Shown here: one piece after another, positions 1 through 7,498 of the stretch
Numbering within the stretch: the stretch's first letter is position 1
How the letters are laid out: the number at the start of each line of letters is the position of its first letter
Virus record (IMG/VR): IMGVR_UViG_3300025889_000192
Span: 1-47,491 of that record
Length of the DNA: 47,491 nucleotides
Origin: a virus
Reading direction: 5' to 3' (one strand)
Notes under the pieces: model-generated
What the model was told of the DNA's origin: nothing
The model's input: the letters and a program-made list of their open reading frames with translations, nothing else
Databases searched by the model: none
Translations under genes and position numbers: made by a program

Positions 1-361
1 AACCATTATCAATGACTCCGGCTACCGTGAATAAATATTGTTTGGTAGCGATTGATGACCTATCCTTAATAATACCACCATACCCAGCTGGAAACTGTAC
101 AGAGATGCCTGTTTTAACCAACCTAGTTTCGTGTGGTGCAATCATTACTGGGTCTGATGCATATAAATCATAACCTAAATCACCATCGTGGGCTTTGGTA
201 GGTAATGTTGCGTCTTCCTGTAACCTTTTAACTTTCATTGATTCTCCTTTGGGTTCTTCCCAATCAATAACAATATCTTCATTAGCTGTTCCATATGACA
301 TTGACTTAGACATACCATAAGCGTGAGCCGTTCCAAATGTTAAATTTCTCCATACTGCCAT
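1..361 (-). CDS. dut: dUTP diphosphatase (dUTPase), 3' end cut by window edge
   Basis: Hydrolyses dUTP to dUMP and pyrophosphate, keeping uracil out of phage DNA and feeding dTMP synthesis. The visible 120 codons contain the trimeric dUTPase motifs in order: DLGYDLYA (motif 1), the KDRSSIA stretch (motif 2, with the Ser-rich phosphate loop) and AGVIDNG (motif 3, carrying the catalytic Asp). The gene runs off the window at base 1. The open frame starts with ATG at 361 behind AAGGAG, but dUTPase homology begins only at MKVKRL, whose ATG at 236-238 has its own AAAGGAG at 244-250. The first 41 residues are therefore either an N-terminal extension or a separately regulated longer form. It lies 11 bases after nrdJ and is probably cotranscribed with it. 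The family call is firm; the start is uncertain. Confidence 0.9.
   Translation of the reverse strand, partial: MAVWRNLTFGTAHAYGMSKSMSYGTANEDIVIDWEEPKGESMKVKRLQEDATLPTKAHDGDLGYDLYASDPVMIAPHETRLVKTGISVQFPAGYGGIIKDRSSIATKQYLFTVAGVIDNG
244..250 (-). promoter_or_regulatory. Internal Shine-Dalgarno deciding an alternative dut start
   Basis: On the minus strand this reads AAAGGAG, five bases before the ATG at 238-236. It lies in frame inside the longer dut reading frame and points to initiation at the position where dUTPase homology begins. The upstream ATG at 361 also has a good AAGGAG, so two protein forms are possible. Confidence 0.5.
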
Positions 362-372
362 AACTTTTCTCC

Positions 373-2226
373 TTATGAAATTTCACAAGAACCACCACCA
401 CAGGCAACCTCACCTTGTAAATCAGTAGTATCTTCTATTTCTATTATATTATTAACGTTTACTTCACTCAAGGATTCCATCATCTTATTGTAAGTTTCTT
501 CATCACAATCTTCAAACGGGGCCTGAGTATAGGTGTGGTCTGAGAATGGTAATACGGATAGAGCAGTATACATATTACGATTGTGCCACATCCAATCACC
601 AACCTTATCCCACTCATCATCCTTAATAGATACGGTGGTGGATACATTGTTTTTGTTCTCACCCTTTCTATGACCAGCTCTTACCCAATCACCCCAAACG
701 GTTTGAACACGACTCAATAGGTCCATAGCACTTTCTTGTCTTGTAATGGCTCCGCTAGGTGCCTTTTGTGGAACCTGAATAACAGCTTGTTGTGTTGGTT
801 TAAAGAACTCATCCTCAATCATATCTGGATGATTTATAGCAAGATAGGTATAGATTGCTTCGTTCTTACCCACTCTTACTCTACGGATGTAATGGTCATT
901 ATGCCAGGCGTGAATACCACTACTGGAACCCAAGACTAATGATGATGTGCCTTCTGGTTTGACCGTGGTTGTTCTGGCAGCAGGATTAATACCGAGCAAT
1001 CCAGCAACTCTCTTGTTTTCATCCTTGACCACATTAGCCGCTTCCTTCATGTTCAAATCAAGAACACGACCAGAAGCAATACCTGTCATTGACACACCGA
1101 TTAGTGCCTCTCGTTCGGTTGTCTTCTTCCAGATATCACGAAGGTAGTGGAAATCCGTATATGATGCCTGTAGAGTAGCAATAAAGGCAGCTGCTTTTGC
1201 TCTTGCGTTATAGTCATCTTGGTCAACCACATCTGATGCGTTAATGGTAACCAAGTTACAGAACTGGTATGGTCGTAGGCTAATCTCAGCACAAGGATTC
1301 ATTCCCCAATCTTTATCGTTGGTAAAAAAGAAGCCGGGTTCACCAGACTTGGATGCCTCAATCTTCTTCCACAACTCTATGAATGTTTCCTTGTCAATCT
1401 TGTGTCTAACGATAACTGCACTGTTGTTAGCACGAGCAAGATGTGGTTTGGTATCCCACCAACTACCAAACTTACAAGTCAACATATCTTCGTCATCAAG
1501 GTCAAACAAACTAATCATTGCTGACCTACGGATACCACCAGACAATACTGCGTCGGCAATATAACAATTGATTTCGTGAACCTCAAACGAAGTTAGTTTC
1601 TCTCCATCTTCCTTTCGGTCAAGAACCTTACGAACATTGTGTAGGCAGTCGTGTAGGGGTTCAGGACCGGGAGCTTTACCACCACTGGTGATAAGTCGGG
1701 CACCCTTTGGACGGACATCACTAAAGTCAAACAGTGGTAGAGAACGACCAGCGAAATATGCCTTCATTAATACCTTAACAGCGTCTGACCAACCCTCAAT
1801 ACTATCACCAACCAAGTAGCGTCTGGTCTTGGTTGGTTTACGAATCTCTGGTAGTTTTTCAATGTGATGATTCTGGACAGAGTAACCCACACCTGTTCCT
1901 GAAAGTAGTAGGAACATTACTTCACTGAAACTTTCGTAACTATCCATTGGAAGATAGCAACAATTATACAATCTAGCATTATTAATCTCAATTGGTTTAC
2001 CACCAAATTGCATTGACCTCATACTAGGAAGTATTTTTCTATCGTGCACTAATTGATACGCATCCAGAATTTCTGTTTTTAGTTGTGGATACTTTTTAAT
2101 GTGCATCATTTTGTTTCTAGTTACTATTTCATCCCAATTTTCTCTGCGGTTTAGTTCTGGGATAAACTTTGCATATTTCATATGCACAGTCACATCGGAT
2201 AAAATTTTAGACGCTAATTCCATCAT
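373..2226 (-). CDS. nrdJ: Class II (adenosylcobalamin-dependent) ribonucleotide reductase
   Basis: Reduces ribonucleotides to deoxyribonucleotides with a coenzyme B12 radical, so no NrdB partner is needed. Cysteines match the monomeric Lactobacillus-type enzyme: Cys89/Cys90 in RLYNCCY; Cys312 in NPCAEI (310-315), the radical Cys; Cys323, the partner of the redox pair, 11 residues on, the same spacing as in that enzyme; and a C-terminal CGGGSC pair (spacing 5) for re-reduction. At 617 residues it is shorter than the roughly 740-residue bacterial monomer. Start is ATG-ATG behind GGAG. It sits between the replicative helicase and dut, a normal place for nucleotide supply in a phage. It implies that the host has or imports cobalamin. 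Family is certain; di- versus triphosphate preference cannot be read. Confidence 0.93.
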   Translation of the reverse strand: MMELASKILSDVTVHMKYAKFIPELNRRENWDEIVTRNKMMHIKKYPQLKTEILDAYQLVHDRKILPSMRSMQFGGKPIEINNARLYNCCYLPMDSYESFSEVMFLLLSGTGVGYSVQNHHIEKLPEIRKPTKTRRYLVGDSIEGWSDAVKVLMKAYFAGRSLPLFDFSDVRPKGARLITSGGKAPGPEPLHDCLHNVRKVLDRKEDGEKLTSFEVHEINCYIADAVLSGGIRRSAMISLFDLDDEDMLTCKFGSWWDTKPHLARANNSAVIVRHKIDKETFIELWKKIEASKSGEPGFFFTNDKDWGMNPCAEISLRPYQFCNLVTINASDVVDQDDYNARAKAAAFIATLQASYTDFHYLRDIWKKTTEREALIGVSMTGIASGRVLDLNMKEAANVVKDENKRVAGLLGINPAARTTTVKPEGTSSLVLGSSSGIHAWHNDHYIRRVRVGKNEAIYTYLAINHPDMIEDEFFKPTQQAVIQVPQKAPSGAITRQESAMDLLSRVQTVWGDWVRAGHRKGENKNNVSTTVSIKDDEWDKVGDWMWHNRNMYTALSVLPFSDHTYTQAPFEDCDEETYNKMMESLSEVNVNNIIEIEDTTDLQGEVACGGGSCEIS

Positions 2227-2268
2227 TACATCTCCAAAAGGGTTAGGGTTAATTGTGTGAGTTACAGA

Positions 2269-3648
2269 TTATTCGTCTTCAGACTGAAAACTTTTGAGTT
2301 TATTAGCAAGGAATTTCTTCATGCTCTCTTCACCTTTCGCCATAGTTTCCTGCAACTCACTACCCTCAGAAGATGTTGGGTCATGGACATCTACCAGACC
2401 CTTTGATGTATCCATTTTTACGGGCAAAGTAACTCCGTCTGCACCAAATCTATTTTTGACTATGTGCAACCGAGCAGTATTATTAATCTTGTCTTCAGTC
2501 TTGCGGCTAAGAGAAAGTAGAACATCGGCTGTTTTAACCTTGTTATAACTCTCACCGATTTTATCGGCTTCAATTACTTCATCATTAATACTGGACCGTT
2601 GTGTCTGACTTGCGGTCCAAATTGGAACTTGTAGTTCTCCTGCCATTGAACGAAGTTCCTCATAAATATATCCTAACTCTTCGTGTCTAGCATTAGAACG
2701 AGTAGGAGTTTTCATCAAGTCAGCATAGTCAATGATTATCAAGTCTGGTCTAAAATCGTGAATTGATAAGTAATCAATATGTGATAATAATGTATGATAC
2801 GATGCCGTTCTTGTAGGAAAGTATTTAATAAGTAGTCTACCAGTTACCTTTTCAATAGTAGATTTTACCGTTTCTAGGTGGTGTTTTAGAGCAGATGGTT
2901 CAATTCCAGTGAAAGAAGTGTCATATCTGATACCTTGATAGTTCTCATTCAACTCATATGTGTAATGAATTACCTGTTTTCCTTGTTGAAGTGCAGCCTT
3001 ACCCAAGTGAGTTAAGGCCCAAGACTTACCAATACCAGATGGTGCGGCAATAACACCCAATTCGCCGGGACCAAGACCACCATCAAGATACTTGTCAATG
3101 ATTTTCCAACCAGTAGGTAGTGTATTTCTGGAGGCTTCTATATGTCTCTTCTCAAAGTCCTCATCCCACCGAAGTCCAATGTCTTTCTGTGTTCCAGCTT
3201 TCATTGCACTATCAATCATCAACTTGATTTCTCCGTATTGACCACGTTGGAGTAAATCAGCAGAACGCAGAATAGCATTCTTCAATGTCTGGTTTTTACT
3301 AAACTCAAGAAATTTATCTTGAACATACTCAAGGTCCGTATCAGTAAAATGTAATTTACTATTCTTGAGTTGGTCTAAGACTTCTACCTTTAGACTTTCA
3401 TTCTTTTCTATCTCACCAAACTCTGCACGGAAAAATTCCATTGTAGGATTTTTTCTATACTGAACATAGTATTCAACAATCTTTGATACAATCCACTGAG
3501 ATGCAGTGCTATCAAAGAAGTTTGGGTTGATAACATCAAACGATTGTGCAAGGAATGACCCGTTACGAATGAGTGATGCGATTACCTTACTTTGAAACGC
3601 AGGTCCAAATTCTGTGAGCTTATCAACATTAGCATTATAGTCTACCAT
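2269..3648 (-). CDS. DnaB/gp41-type replicative DNA helicase
   Basis: Hexameric 5'-3' helicase that unwinds the fork and recruits primase. The N-terminal helical domain (about 1-170) is followed by a RecA-like core: Walker A APSGIGKS at 202-209, Walker B LIIIDYADL near 305-313, and the TASQTQRSS stretch typical of the DnaB C-terminal domain (sensor/H4 region). The length of 459 residues equals the usual T4 gp41/DnaB size. ATG start has GAGG four bases upstream; the gene overlaps the end of the RNase H gene by 14 bases, suggesting coupled translation. No separate primase gene is visible in this window, and no primase motif is present here. Possible internal promoter at 3716-3742. Confidence 0.92.
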   Translation of the reverse strand: MVDYNANVDKLTEFGPAFQSKVIASLIRNGSFLAQSFDVINPNFFDSTASQWIVSKIVEYYVQYRKNPTMEFFRAEFGEIEKNESLKVEVLDQLKNSKLHFTDTDLEYVQDKFLEFSKNQTLKNAILRSADLLQRGQYGEIKLMIDSAMKAGTQKDIGLRWDEDFEKRHIEASRNTLPTGWKIIDKYLDGGLGPGELGVIAAPSGIGKSWALTHLGKAALQQGKQVIHYTYELNENYQGIRYDTSFTGIEPSALKHHLETVKSTIEKVTGRLLIKYFPTRTASYHTLLSHIDYLSIHDFRPDLIIIDYADLMKTPTRSNARHEELGYIYEELRSMAGELQVPIWTASQTQRSSINDEVIEADKIGESYNKVKTADVLLSLSRKTEDKINNTARLHIVKNRFGADGVTLPVKMDTSKGLVDVHDPTSSEGSELQETMAKGEESMKKFLANKLKSFQSEDE

Positions 3649-4678
3649 TAAACCTCGTCAGTGGTGAAAAAGTTTGTTGCAACCAAAAGTCATAGTTTTG
3701 CATTGACGGTAGAATATTATACTCTTTTAATAGATTTGTCAAGATAGGCTTATCAAGAACCTGTTCAGTTTCTTCAATTCTATTTAACACCTTCATCTTA
3801 TTCATATCACTCATATTTGCTGAGGCTAGTGACATAAGATATAAATTTCTTTCTAAGATATCACCACTATCGGCAATCTTTTGCATAACCTTTGATTTGT
3901 GTGCTTTTGATATATTAACCAAATCATTTAATCCTACCTTGGGTTGTTCACTCAATTCAGGAACAAACTTCAATAGGGTTTTAGTTCCCAAACCTTTTAT
4001 GCCGGGAATGTTGTCACTATTATCCCCCGTCAAGGACCTATACAGTAGAAAGTTATTAGGATGGATTTTGTATTCATCTAAAATAGCATCTACTGTATAG
4101 GTCTTTTTCTTGACGGGGTTCCAAACTTTGATATTCTCATTGACCAACTGAAGAAAGTCTTTATCTGTTGAGTAAATGATACTCTCACCACCCTTTTCCT
4201 CTGTATAGGTTGCGATATACGAAATGATATCATCAGCCTCAACGTGGTCAAGAGTAATAGTGGTAATAGGCAAATTCATCAGAGCCTTTGCAACAATCAC
4301 CAACTCGTATTTCATCAAGTCCTTTTCGTCTTGTTCGGTAGTCATATCATATGCACGATTCAATCGTGTCACAGGTTTCCTACCTGCCTTATATTCGGGA
4401 TATAAGTCACGACGGCGTTTACTACCACCTTTACCATCAAAGATTACATAAACTCTTGTAGGATTAAAACTACGAATAGCAAAACCTACTGACTTGAGAA
4501 ACCCTGTTACACCACCAATGTGATTACCGTTATCATCCATAGTTGGGATTGCTGCAAAACTACGGATAAAGGTATTCATACCATCAATGATTAAAACACG
4601 GTCATTAAGAGAAAGACTTTTCTGTTCTTCTCTTTCACTCAACATATTATTAAATGCTTTCAACAGTTCTTCAGTCAC
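3635..4678 (-). CDS. 5'-3' exonuclease / flap endonuclease (T4 RNase H-like)
   Basis: Removes RNA primers and 5' flaps from lagging-strand fragments. The FEN/PIN metal-binding acidic residues are visible in order: VLIIDGMN near 28-35, VYVIFDGKGG followed by the arginine-rich RRRDLYPEYKAGR, HVEADDII, STDKDFLQL, then a helix-hairpin-helix region GDNSDNIPGIKGLG. Length 347 is near T4 RNase H (305) plus a C-terminal tail. The start is GTG at 4678 with GAGGAAT upstream; no ATG in frame precedes the first motif. It sits between the recombinase and helicase genes and overlaps the latter by 14 bases, as expected for a replication operon. Confidence 0.92.
   Translation of the reverse strand: MTEELLKAFNNMLSEREEQKSLSLNDRVLIIDGMNTFIRSFAAIPTMDDNGNHIGGVTGFLKSVGFAIRSFNPTRVYVIFDGKGGSKRRRDLYPEYKAGRKPVTRLNRAYDMTTEQDEKDLMKYELVIVAKALMNLPITTITLDHVEADDIISYIATYTEEKGGESIIYSTDKDFLQLVNENIKVWNPVKKKTYTVDAILDEYKIHPNNFLLYRSLTGDNSDNIPGIKGLGTKTLLKFVPELSEQPKVGLNDLVNISKAHKSKVMQKIADSGDILERNLYLMSLASANMSDMNKMKVLNRIEETEQVLDKPILTNLLKEYNILPSMQNYDFWLQQTFSPLTRFNGRL
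3716..3742 (-). promoter_or_regulatory. Possible internal sigma70-type promoter before the helicase gene
   Basis: Minus-strand TTGACA (3742-3737) and TATAAT (3721-3716), both perfect hexamers but with a short 15-base spacer; the alternative TAATAT gives 17 bases. It lies inside the end of the RNase H gene, about 70 bases ahead of the helicase start, so chance occurrence in AT-rich coding DNA is a serious alternative. Confidence 0.3.
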
Positions 4679-4680
4679 GA

Positions 4681-5799
4681 TTATTCCTCGTTGGAAATTT
4701 CAAAGATGGGTTCTGTATCTGTGGAACGATAAGACATAATAATGTTCTCACAGATTTGATTATAAAACTTTTCTTTTCTTCCCTTATCAGCTTCTAAAAA
4801 CTCTGGGAAGTCTTTGGATTGGAATTTGTGTTCCTCACCAGTTTCGTCTATGAATGAGTACCAAGCACCACTTTGTTTGACCAGTTTATTTTCCTTCATA
4901 ATCTTCAACCACGAAGCGTAGTCATCAATACCACGGTCAAAATAAATGTCAAACTCAGCAACTCTATGTGGTGGTCCACAACGGTTCTTCATAACCGAAG
5001 CCTTTACGGTTACTCCAACTACATCACCGTTACTATTCTTAATCTTACCAGTTGTAGCAAGACGAAGCCGAACAGAGGCGTGATACTGAATTGCCTTTCC
5101 ACCACTCGTTGTATATTGGTCACCGAATGGCATAGCGTTCATCTTCTGTCTCAACTGGTTGGTGAAGATTAATAGCACTCGTTGTTTTGCTAGTAGATTG
5201 GTAATCTTTCTCATAGCCTTACTGAGAATAATTGCCTTATCTGTAGCATAACCATCCTTACCAAAGTCGGCTTCAATCTCTTTCTTAGTAGAAGCGGCAG
5301 CAACTGAATCAACCACGATTGTGACCAACTTATCCTTGTCGGCTTTCCTGACCTTTTCAATGACATTGGTAATCATATCAAACACATCCTCAAGGGCATC
5401 TGCTTGAACATACACCAACTTACTCATATCAAGACCAATGGAACGCCAGAATTCCTCGTTAGCCGAAGACTCTGTGTCAATCAAAATACCCACACCACCA
5501 ACCTTTTGTGTGCTGGCAATAACGTGAGCGGCGAGTAGACTTTTACCAGATTGTTCAAGACCCGTTAGCTCTACAATCCTTCCCACTGGGAAACCACCAT
5601 GAGGACGATTGCTAATAGCAAGGTCCAACATGGTGGCTCCAGTAGAAACCCAATCATCTAAATCAATTGGGGTATCGTCATTGCCATCAAGAAAATAGGC
5701 GACCTGACCATCGTTTTTCATCATTGAGTTAAGACTATCTGCAATAGTCTGCGCTAACTCATCACGGTCAGGAGTATTAACCTCCTTCTTTACTGGCAT
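4681..5799 (-). CDS. RecA/UvsX-like recombinase
   Basis: Forms filaments on ssDNA and drives strand exchange for recombination-dependent replication and repair. The core has Walker A GLEQSGKS at 80-87, the catalytic Glu region DTESSANEEF, Walker B LVTIVVDSVAA, and the RecA L2-type segment FTNQLRQKMNAMPFGD followed by TSGGKAIQYHASVRLRL. A region near 195-230 would form DNA-binding loops. The motifs look closer to bacterial RecA than to T4 UvsX (for example FTNQLRQK and the TSGGKA block), which is common in marine phages. Length 372 suits either. It begins three bases after the SSB stop, in the replication operon. Confidence 0.92.
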   Translation of the reverse strand: MPVKKEVNTPDRDELAQTIADSLNSMMKNDGQVAYFLDGNDDTPIDLDDWVSTGATMLDLAISNRPHGGFPVGRIVELTGLEQSGKSLLAAHVIASTQKVGGVGILIDTESSANEEFWRSIGLDMSKLVYVQADALEDVFDMITNVIEKVRKADKDKLVTIVVDSVAAASTKKEIEADFGKDGYATDKAIILSKAMRKITNLLAKQRVLLIFTNQLRQKMNAMPFGDQYTTSGGKAIQYHASVRLRLATTGKIKNSNGDVVGVTVKASVMKNRCGPPHRVAEFDIYFDRGIDDYASWLKIMKENKLVKQSGAWYSFIDETGEEHKFQSKDFPEFLEADKGRKEKFYNQICENIIMSYRSTDTEPIFEISNEE

Positions 5800-5802
5800 T
5801 TA

Positions 5803-6576
5803 TTACTCTGAGAACAGAGCTTCAAACTCATCAACAGCACTCTTAACGGGAGAGTTTGTCTGTTGTGGAGTAGCAGGTGAGGTTACCTGCTGAGTTACGC
5901 TTGTCTCAGGTGCATCAACCGCACCATCGGGGTCAAGATACCTCTTGAGGAACGCACTGAGTTCTTCAAAGGAAGGCTCCTTATACAGAGAACGAAGGTC
6001 AGGTTGAGTTGAAGTCCACTTCTGAACCAAACGAGCATCATCACTCAACGCAGTCTGGTTAGGCTTGGGCATCACCGAAGTCTTGGCGAAATTGGTGTCA
6101 CTCTTTTCCTGTGGAATATGGGTGACGGTAATATCACGACCTGTCTCAATGTGAGTAATATCACCATAGTCAGGGTCACTGATAATTTGTAGAAGCTCTT
6201 GGTAAACGGTCTTACCGAATGACCAGAAGCGGACACCTTCATCCTCTTCACCACGAACGACTACAGGCACAAAAGTGCGGAGCTTAGGCATAAACTCGCG
6301 GGCTTGCTGGTAAGACTCACGACTACCATCACCACGAAGGTTGTCAGCGAATTCAGCAATCGGGTCACGATTGCCGTAAGTCATAGGACTTAGGTGAGTC
6401 TTGTTTCCAAGATAGTGAAAGTAAAGCTCAGAGAAAGGATTCTCAGGCCTATCAGTTAGAGGAACGATACGAACGACCGTCTTACCCTCTTGAGGTTTCC
6501 AGAAAGCGGAAGTCCGCTCTCCTTGTCCTTGGAAAGAATTTAGCTTAGCGCGAAGTGCAGCAATGTCAAGTGCCAT
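5803..6576 (-). CDS. gp32-like single-stranded DNA-binding protein
   Basis: Coats ssDNA at the fork and works with the recombinase encoded just downstream. N-terminal residues LRAKLNSFQGQGE resemble the basic cooperative-binding arm of T4 gp32; the core FWKPQEGKTVVRIVPLTDRPENPF is the usual start of phage gp32-type OB folds; the C-terminus is a Gln/Thr/Pro-rich linker ending in the acidic tip DEFEALFSE that recruits partners. Residues around 61-72 (KTHLSPM) align with the zinc region of T4 gp32, but the whole protein has no cysteine, so zinc binding of the T4 kind is absent. ATG start behind AAGGAG, with a strong promoter 46 bases upstream. Confidence 0.88.
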   Translation of the reverse strand: MALDIAALRAKLNSFQGQGERTSAFWKPQEGKTVVRIVPLTDRPENPFSELYFHYLGNKTHLSPMTYGNRDPIAEFADNLRGDGSRESYQQAREFMPKLRTFVPVVVRGEEDEGVRFWSFGKTVYQELLQIISDPDYGDITHIETGRDITVTHIPQEKSDTNFAKTSVMPKPNQTALSDDARLVQKWTSTQPDLRSLYKEPSFEELSAFLKRYLDPDGAVDAPETSVTQQVTSPATPQQTNSPVKSAVDEFEALFSE

Positions 6577-6621
6577 AGTTTTTCTCCTTATGGTTTAGGG
6601 TTTAATTTTTACTACTTTAGT

Positions 6622-6650
6622 AATATAACATCGTTTAGTATTTAAGTCAA
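6622..6650 (-). promoter_or_regulatory. Sigma70-type promoter for the SSB-recombinase-helicase operon
   Basis: Minus strand: TTGACT at 6650-6645, a 17-base spacer, and TATATT at 6627-6622, in the largest gap of this region (6577-6667), 46 bases before the SSB start. A T/A-rich leader with AACCCTAAACC follows. The same architecture recurs at 27550-27578 and 42317-42345. This would be host RNA polymerase-driven expression of the replication genes. Confidence 0.7.
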
Positions 6651-6667
6651 GTCTTATTTTTTAGTTG

Positions 6668-6955
6668 TTACAGATTATCGTCGTCTGTTCCAAGTTTGTC
6701 ATCTAGTCCATCGTGACTATCTAACCAACCAGCAACAGCATTCAAGTAATCGGCACTCTTTGTAATCTTAGATTGGACCCACGCTTCTAAATCTGTGTGT
6801 CCGTGTTCCTTTATCTTCTTTATAATTAGGTGAGCATTCTTGATTGCCTGTTCTAATTCAGCCATAGCCATTTCAATTTCGTGGTCTTTACTTTGTTCTT
6901 CTTCTTCAAATACCATAAAGGCTTTCTTTGAAATCAATGGAAACATTTTAATCAT
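6668..6955 (-). CDS. Conserved phage hypothetical protein, AWVQSKIT motif
   Basis: A 95-residue acidic, mostly helical protein without signal or membrane segment. Residues from about 25 onward (EIEMAMAELEQAIKNAHLI, then LEAWVQSKITKSADYL) form a domain I recall, without being able to check, from several T4-like marine phage proteins, where the AWVQSKITKAADYL helix is well conserved; no biochemical role is known to me. The C-terminus is Asp-rich. The longer frame would start with TTG at 6970, but GAGGAG lies exactly there and seven bases before the ATG at 6955, so the ATG is chosen. It precedes the SSB promoter and is the last gene of the upstream unit. Confidence 0.65.
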   Translation of the reverse strand: MIKMFPLISKKAFMVFEEEEQSKDHEIEMAMAELEQAIKNAHLIIKKIKEHGHTDLEAWVQSKITKSADYLNAVAGWLDSHDGLDDKLGTDDDNL

Positions 6956-6999
6956 GTTTATGCTCCTCAAATCTAACTTTTAGTTCAGTTAATTGTAAT

Positions 7000-7062
7000 T
7001 TATGATTTGGATTTTTTACCCAATTTTTCTAACAGAGTTTCTACTTCATTCCGTTCTACATA
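7000..7062 (-). other. In-frame extension after an amber stop (possible readthrough tail)
   Basis: Directly after the TAG of the 133-residue protein, 20 sense codons follow in frame and then TAA. The product would be YVERNEVETLLEKL followed by GKKSKS, a charged amphipathic helix with a basic end, more like protein than random AT-rich spacer. Either TAG is read through or suppressed at some rate, or the gene was recently shortened by a nonsense mutation. Chance is not excluded because 20 codons is short. Confidence 0.3.
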
Positions 7063-7464
7063 CTACAGATGTATAATTTCGTTTATCTGCGTATGTATCT
7101 TTTTGAGTTTTCCATAGGCAGTAACCAAGATTACATTTTCTAATTCTGACCAATCCACAACATACGTCTTGTCAAGGATGCCATTGTTCTTTTCCATAAT
7201 CAATTTGTTTAATGCATTTATAGTATAAATAGTATTTGATTGTTTCTTTCTATGAACAGAGATTGTTGATTCCAAAATATCATTTAAATCTGCATTGACC
7301 ACATTGTAAGTCAAAATTAATTGTGTTGAATCATCAATGTTTTCTAGAACGAATATTTTGTCAAACACTACTTCATATTTATCTAATATTTTTTTGCAAG
7401 TCTGTTGTAACTCATCAACTTTACAAAATGTAGATAGAAGTTGTGTTTTCATATTGATGTCCAT
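7063..7464 (-). CDS. Hypothetical protein, amber-terminated
   Basis: Unrecognised 133-residue soluble protein with alternating helices and strands: an N-terminal helix with Cys pair FCKVDELQQTC, a strand-like VVFDKIFVLENID, then LILTYNVV, and a C-terminal half ending VILVTAYGKLKKIH. No catalytic motif stands out. No good Shine-Dalgarno precedes ATG 7464 or the in-frame ATG four codons later, so the start is unsure. It ends with TAG (7065-7063) and the frame then stays open for 20 more codons to TAA at 7002-7000, with coding-like composition. It lies between the polymerase-like gene and a conserved small gene. Confidence 0.6.
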   Translation of the reverse strand: MDINMKTQLLSTFCKVDELQQTCKKILDKYEVVFDKIFVLENIDDSTQLILTYNVVNADLNDILESTISVHRKKQSNTIYTINALNKLIMEKNNGILDKTYVVDWSELENVILVTAYGKLKKIHTQINEIIHL

Positions 7465-7498
7465 GTAAAATATACATCAATAAATAGGTTTCATAAAG

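Noticed and set aside
2237-2250. Telomere-like CCCTAACCC repeats before nrdJ and AACCCTAAACC before the SSB gene
   Set aside because: Only two short partial copies at two sites. Not an array; could be a shared leader motif at most.
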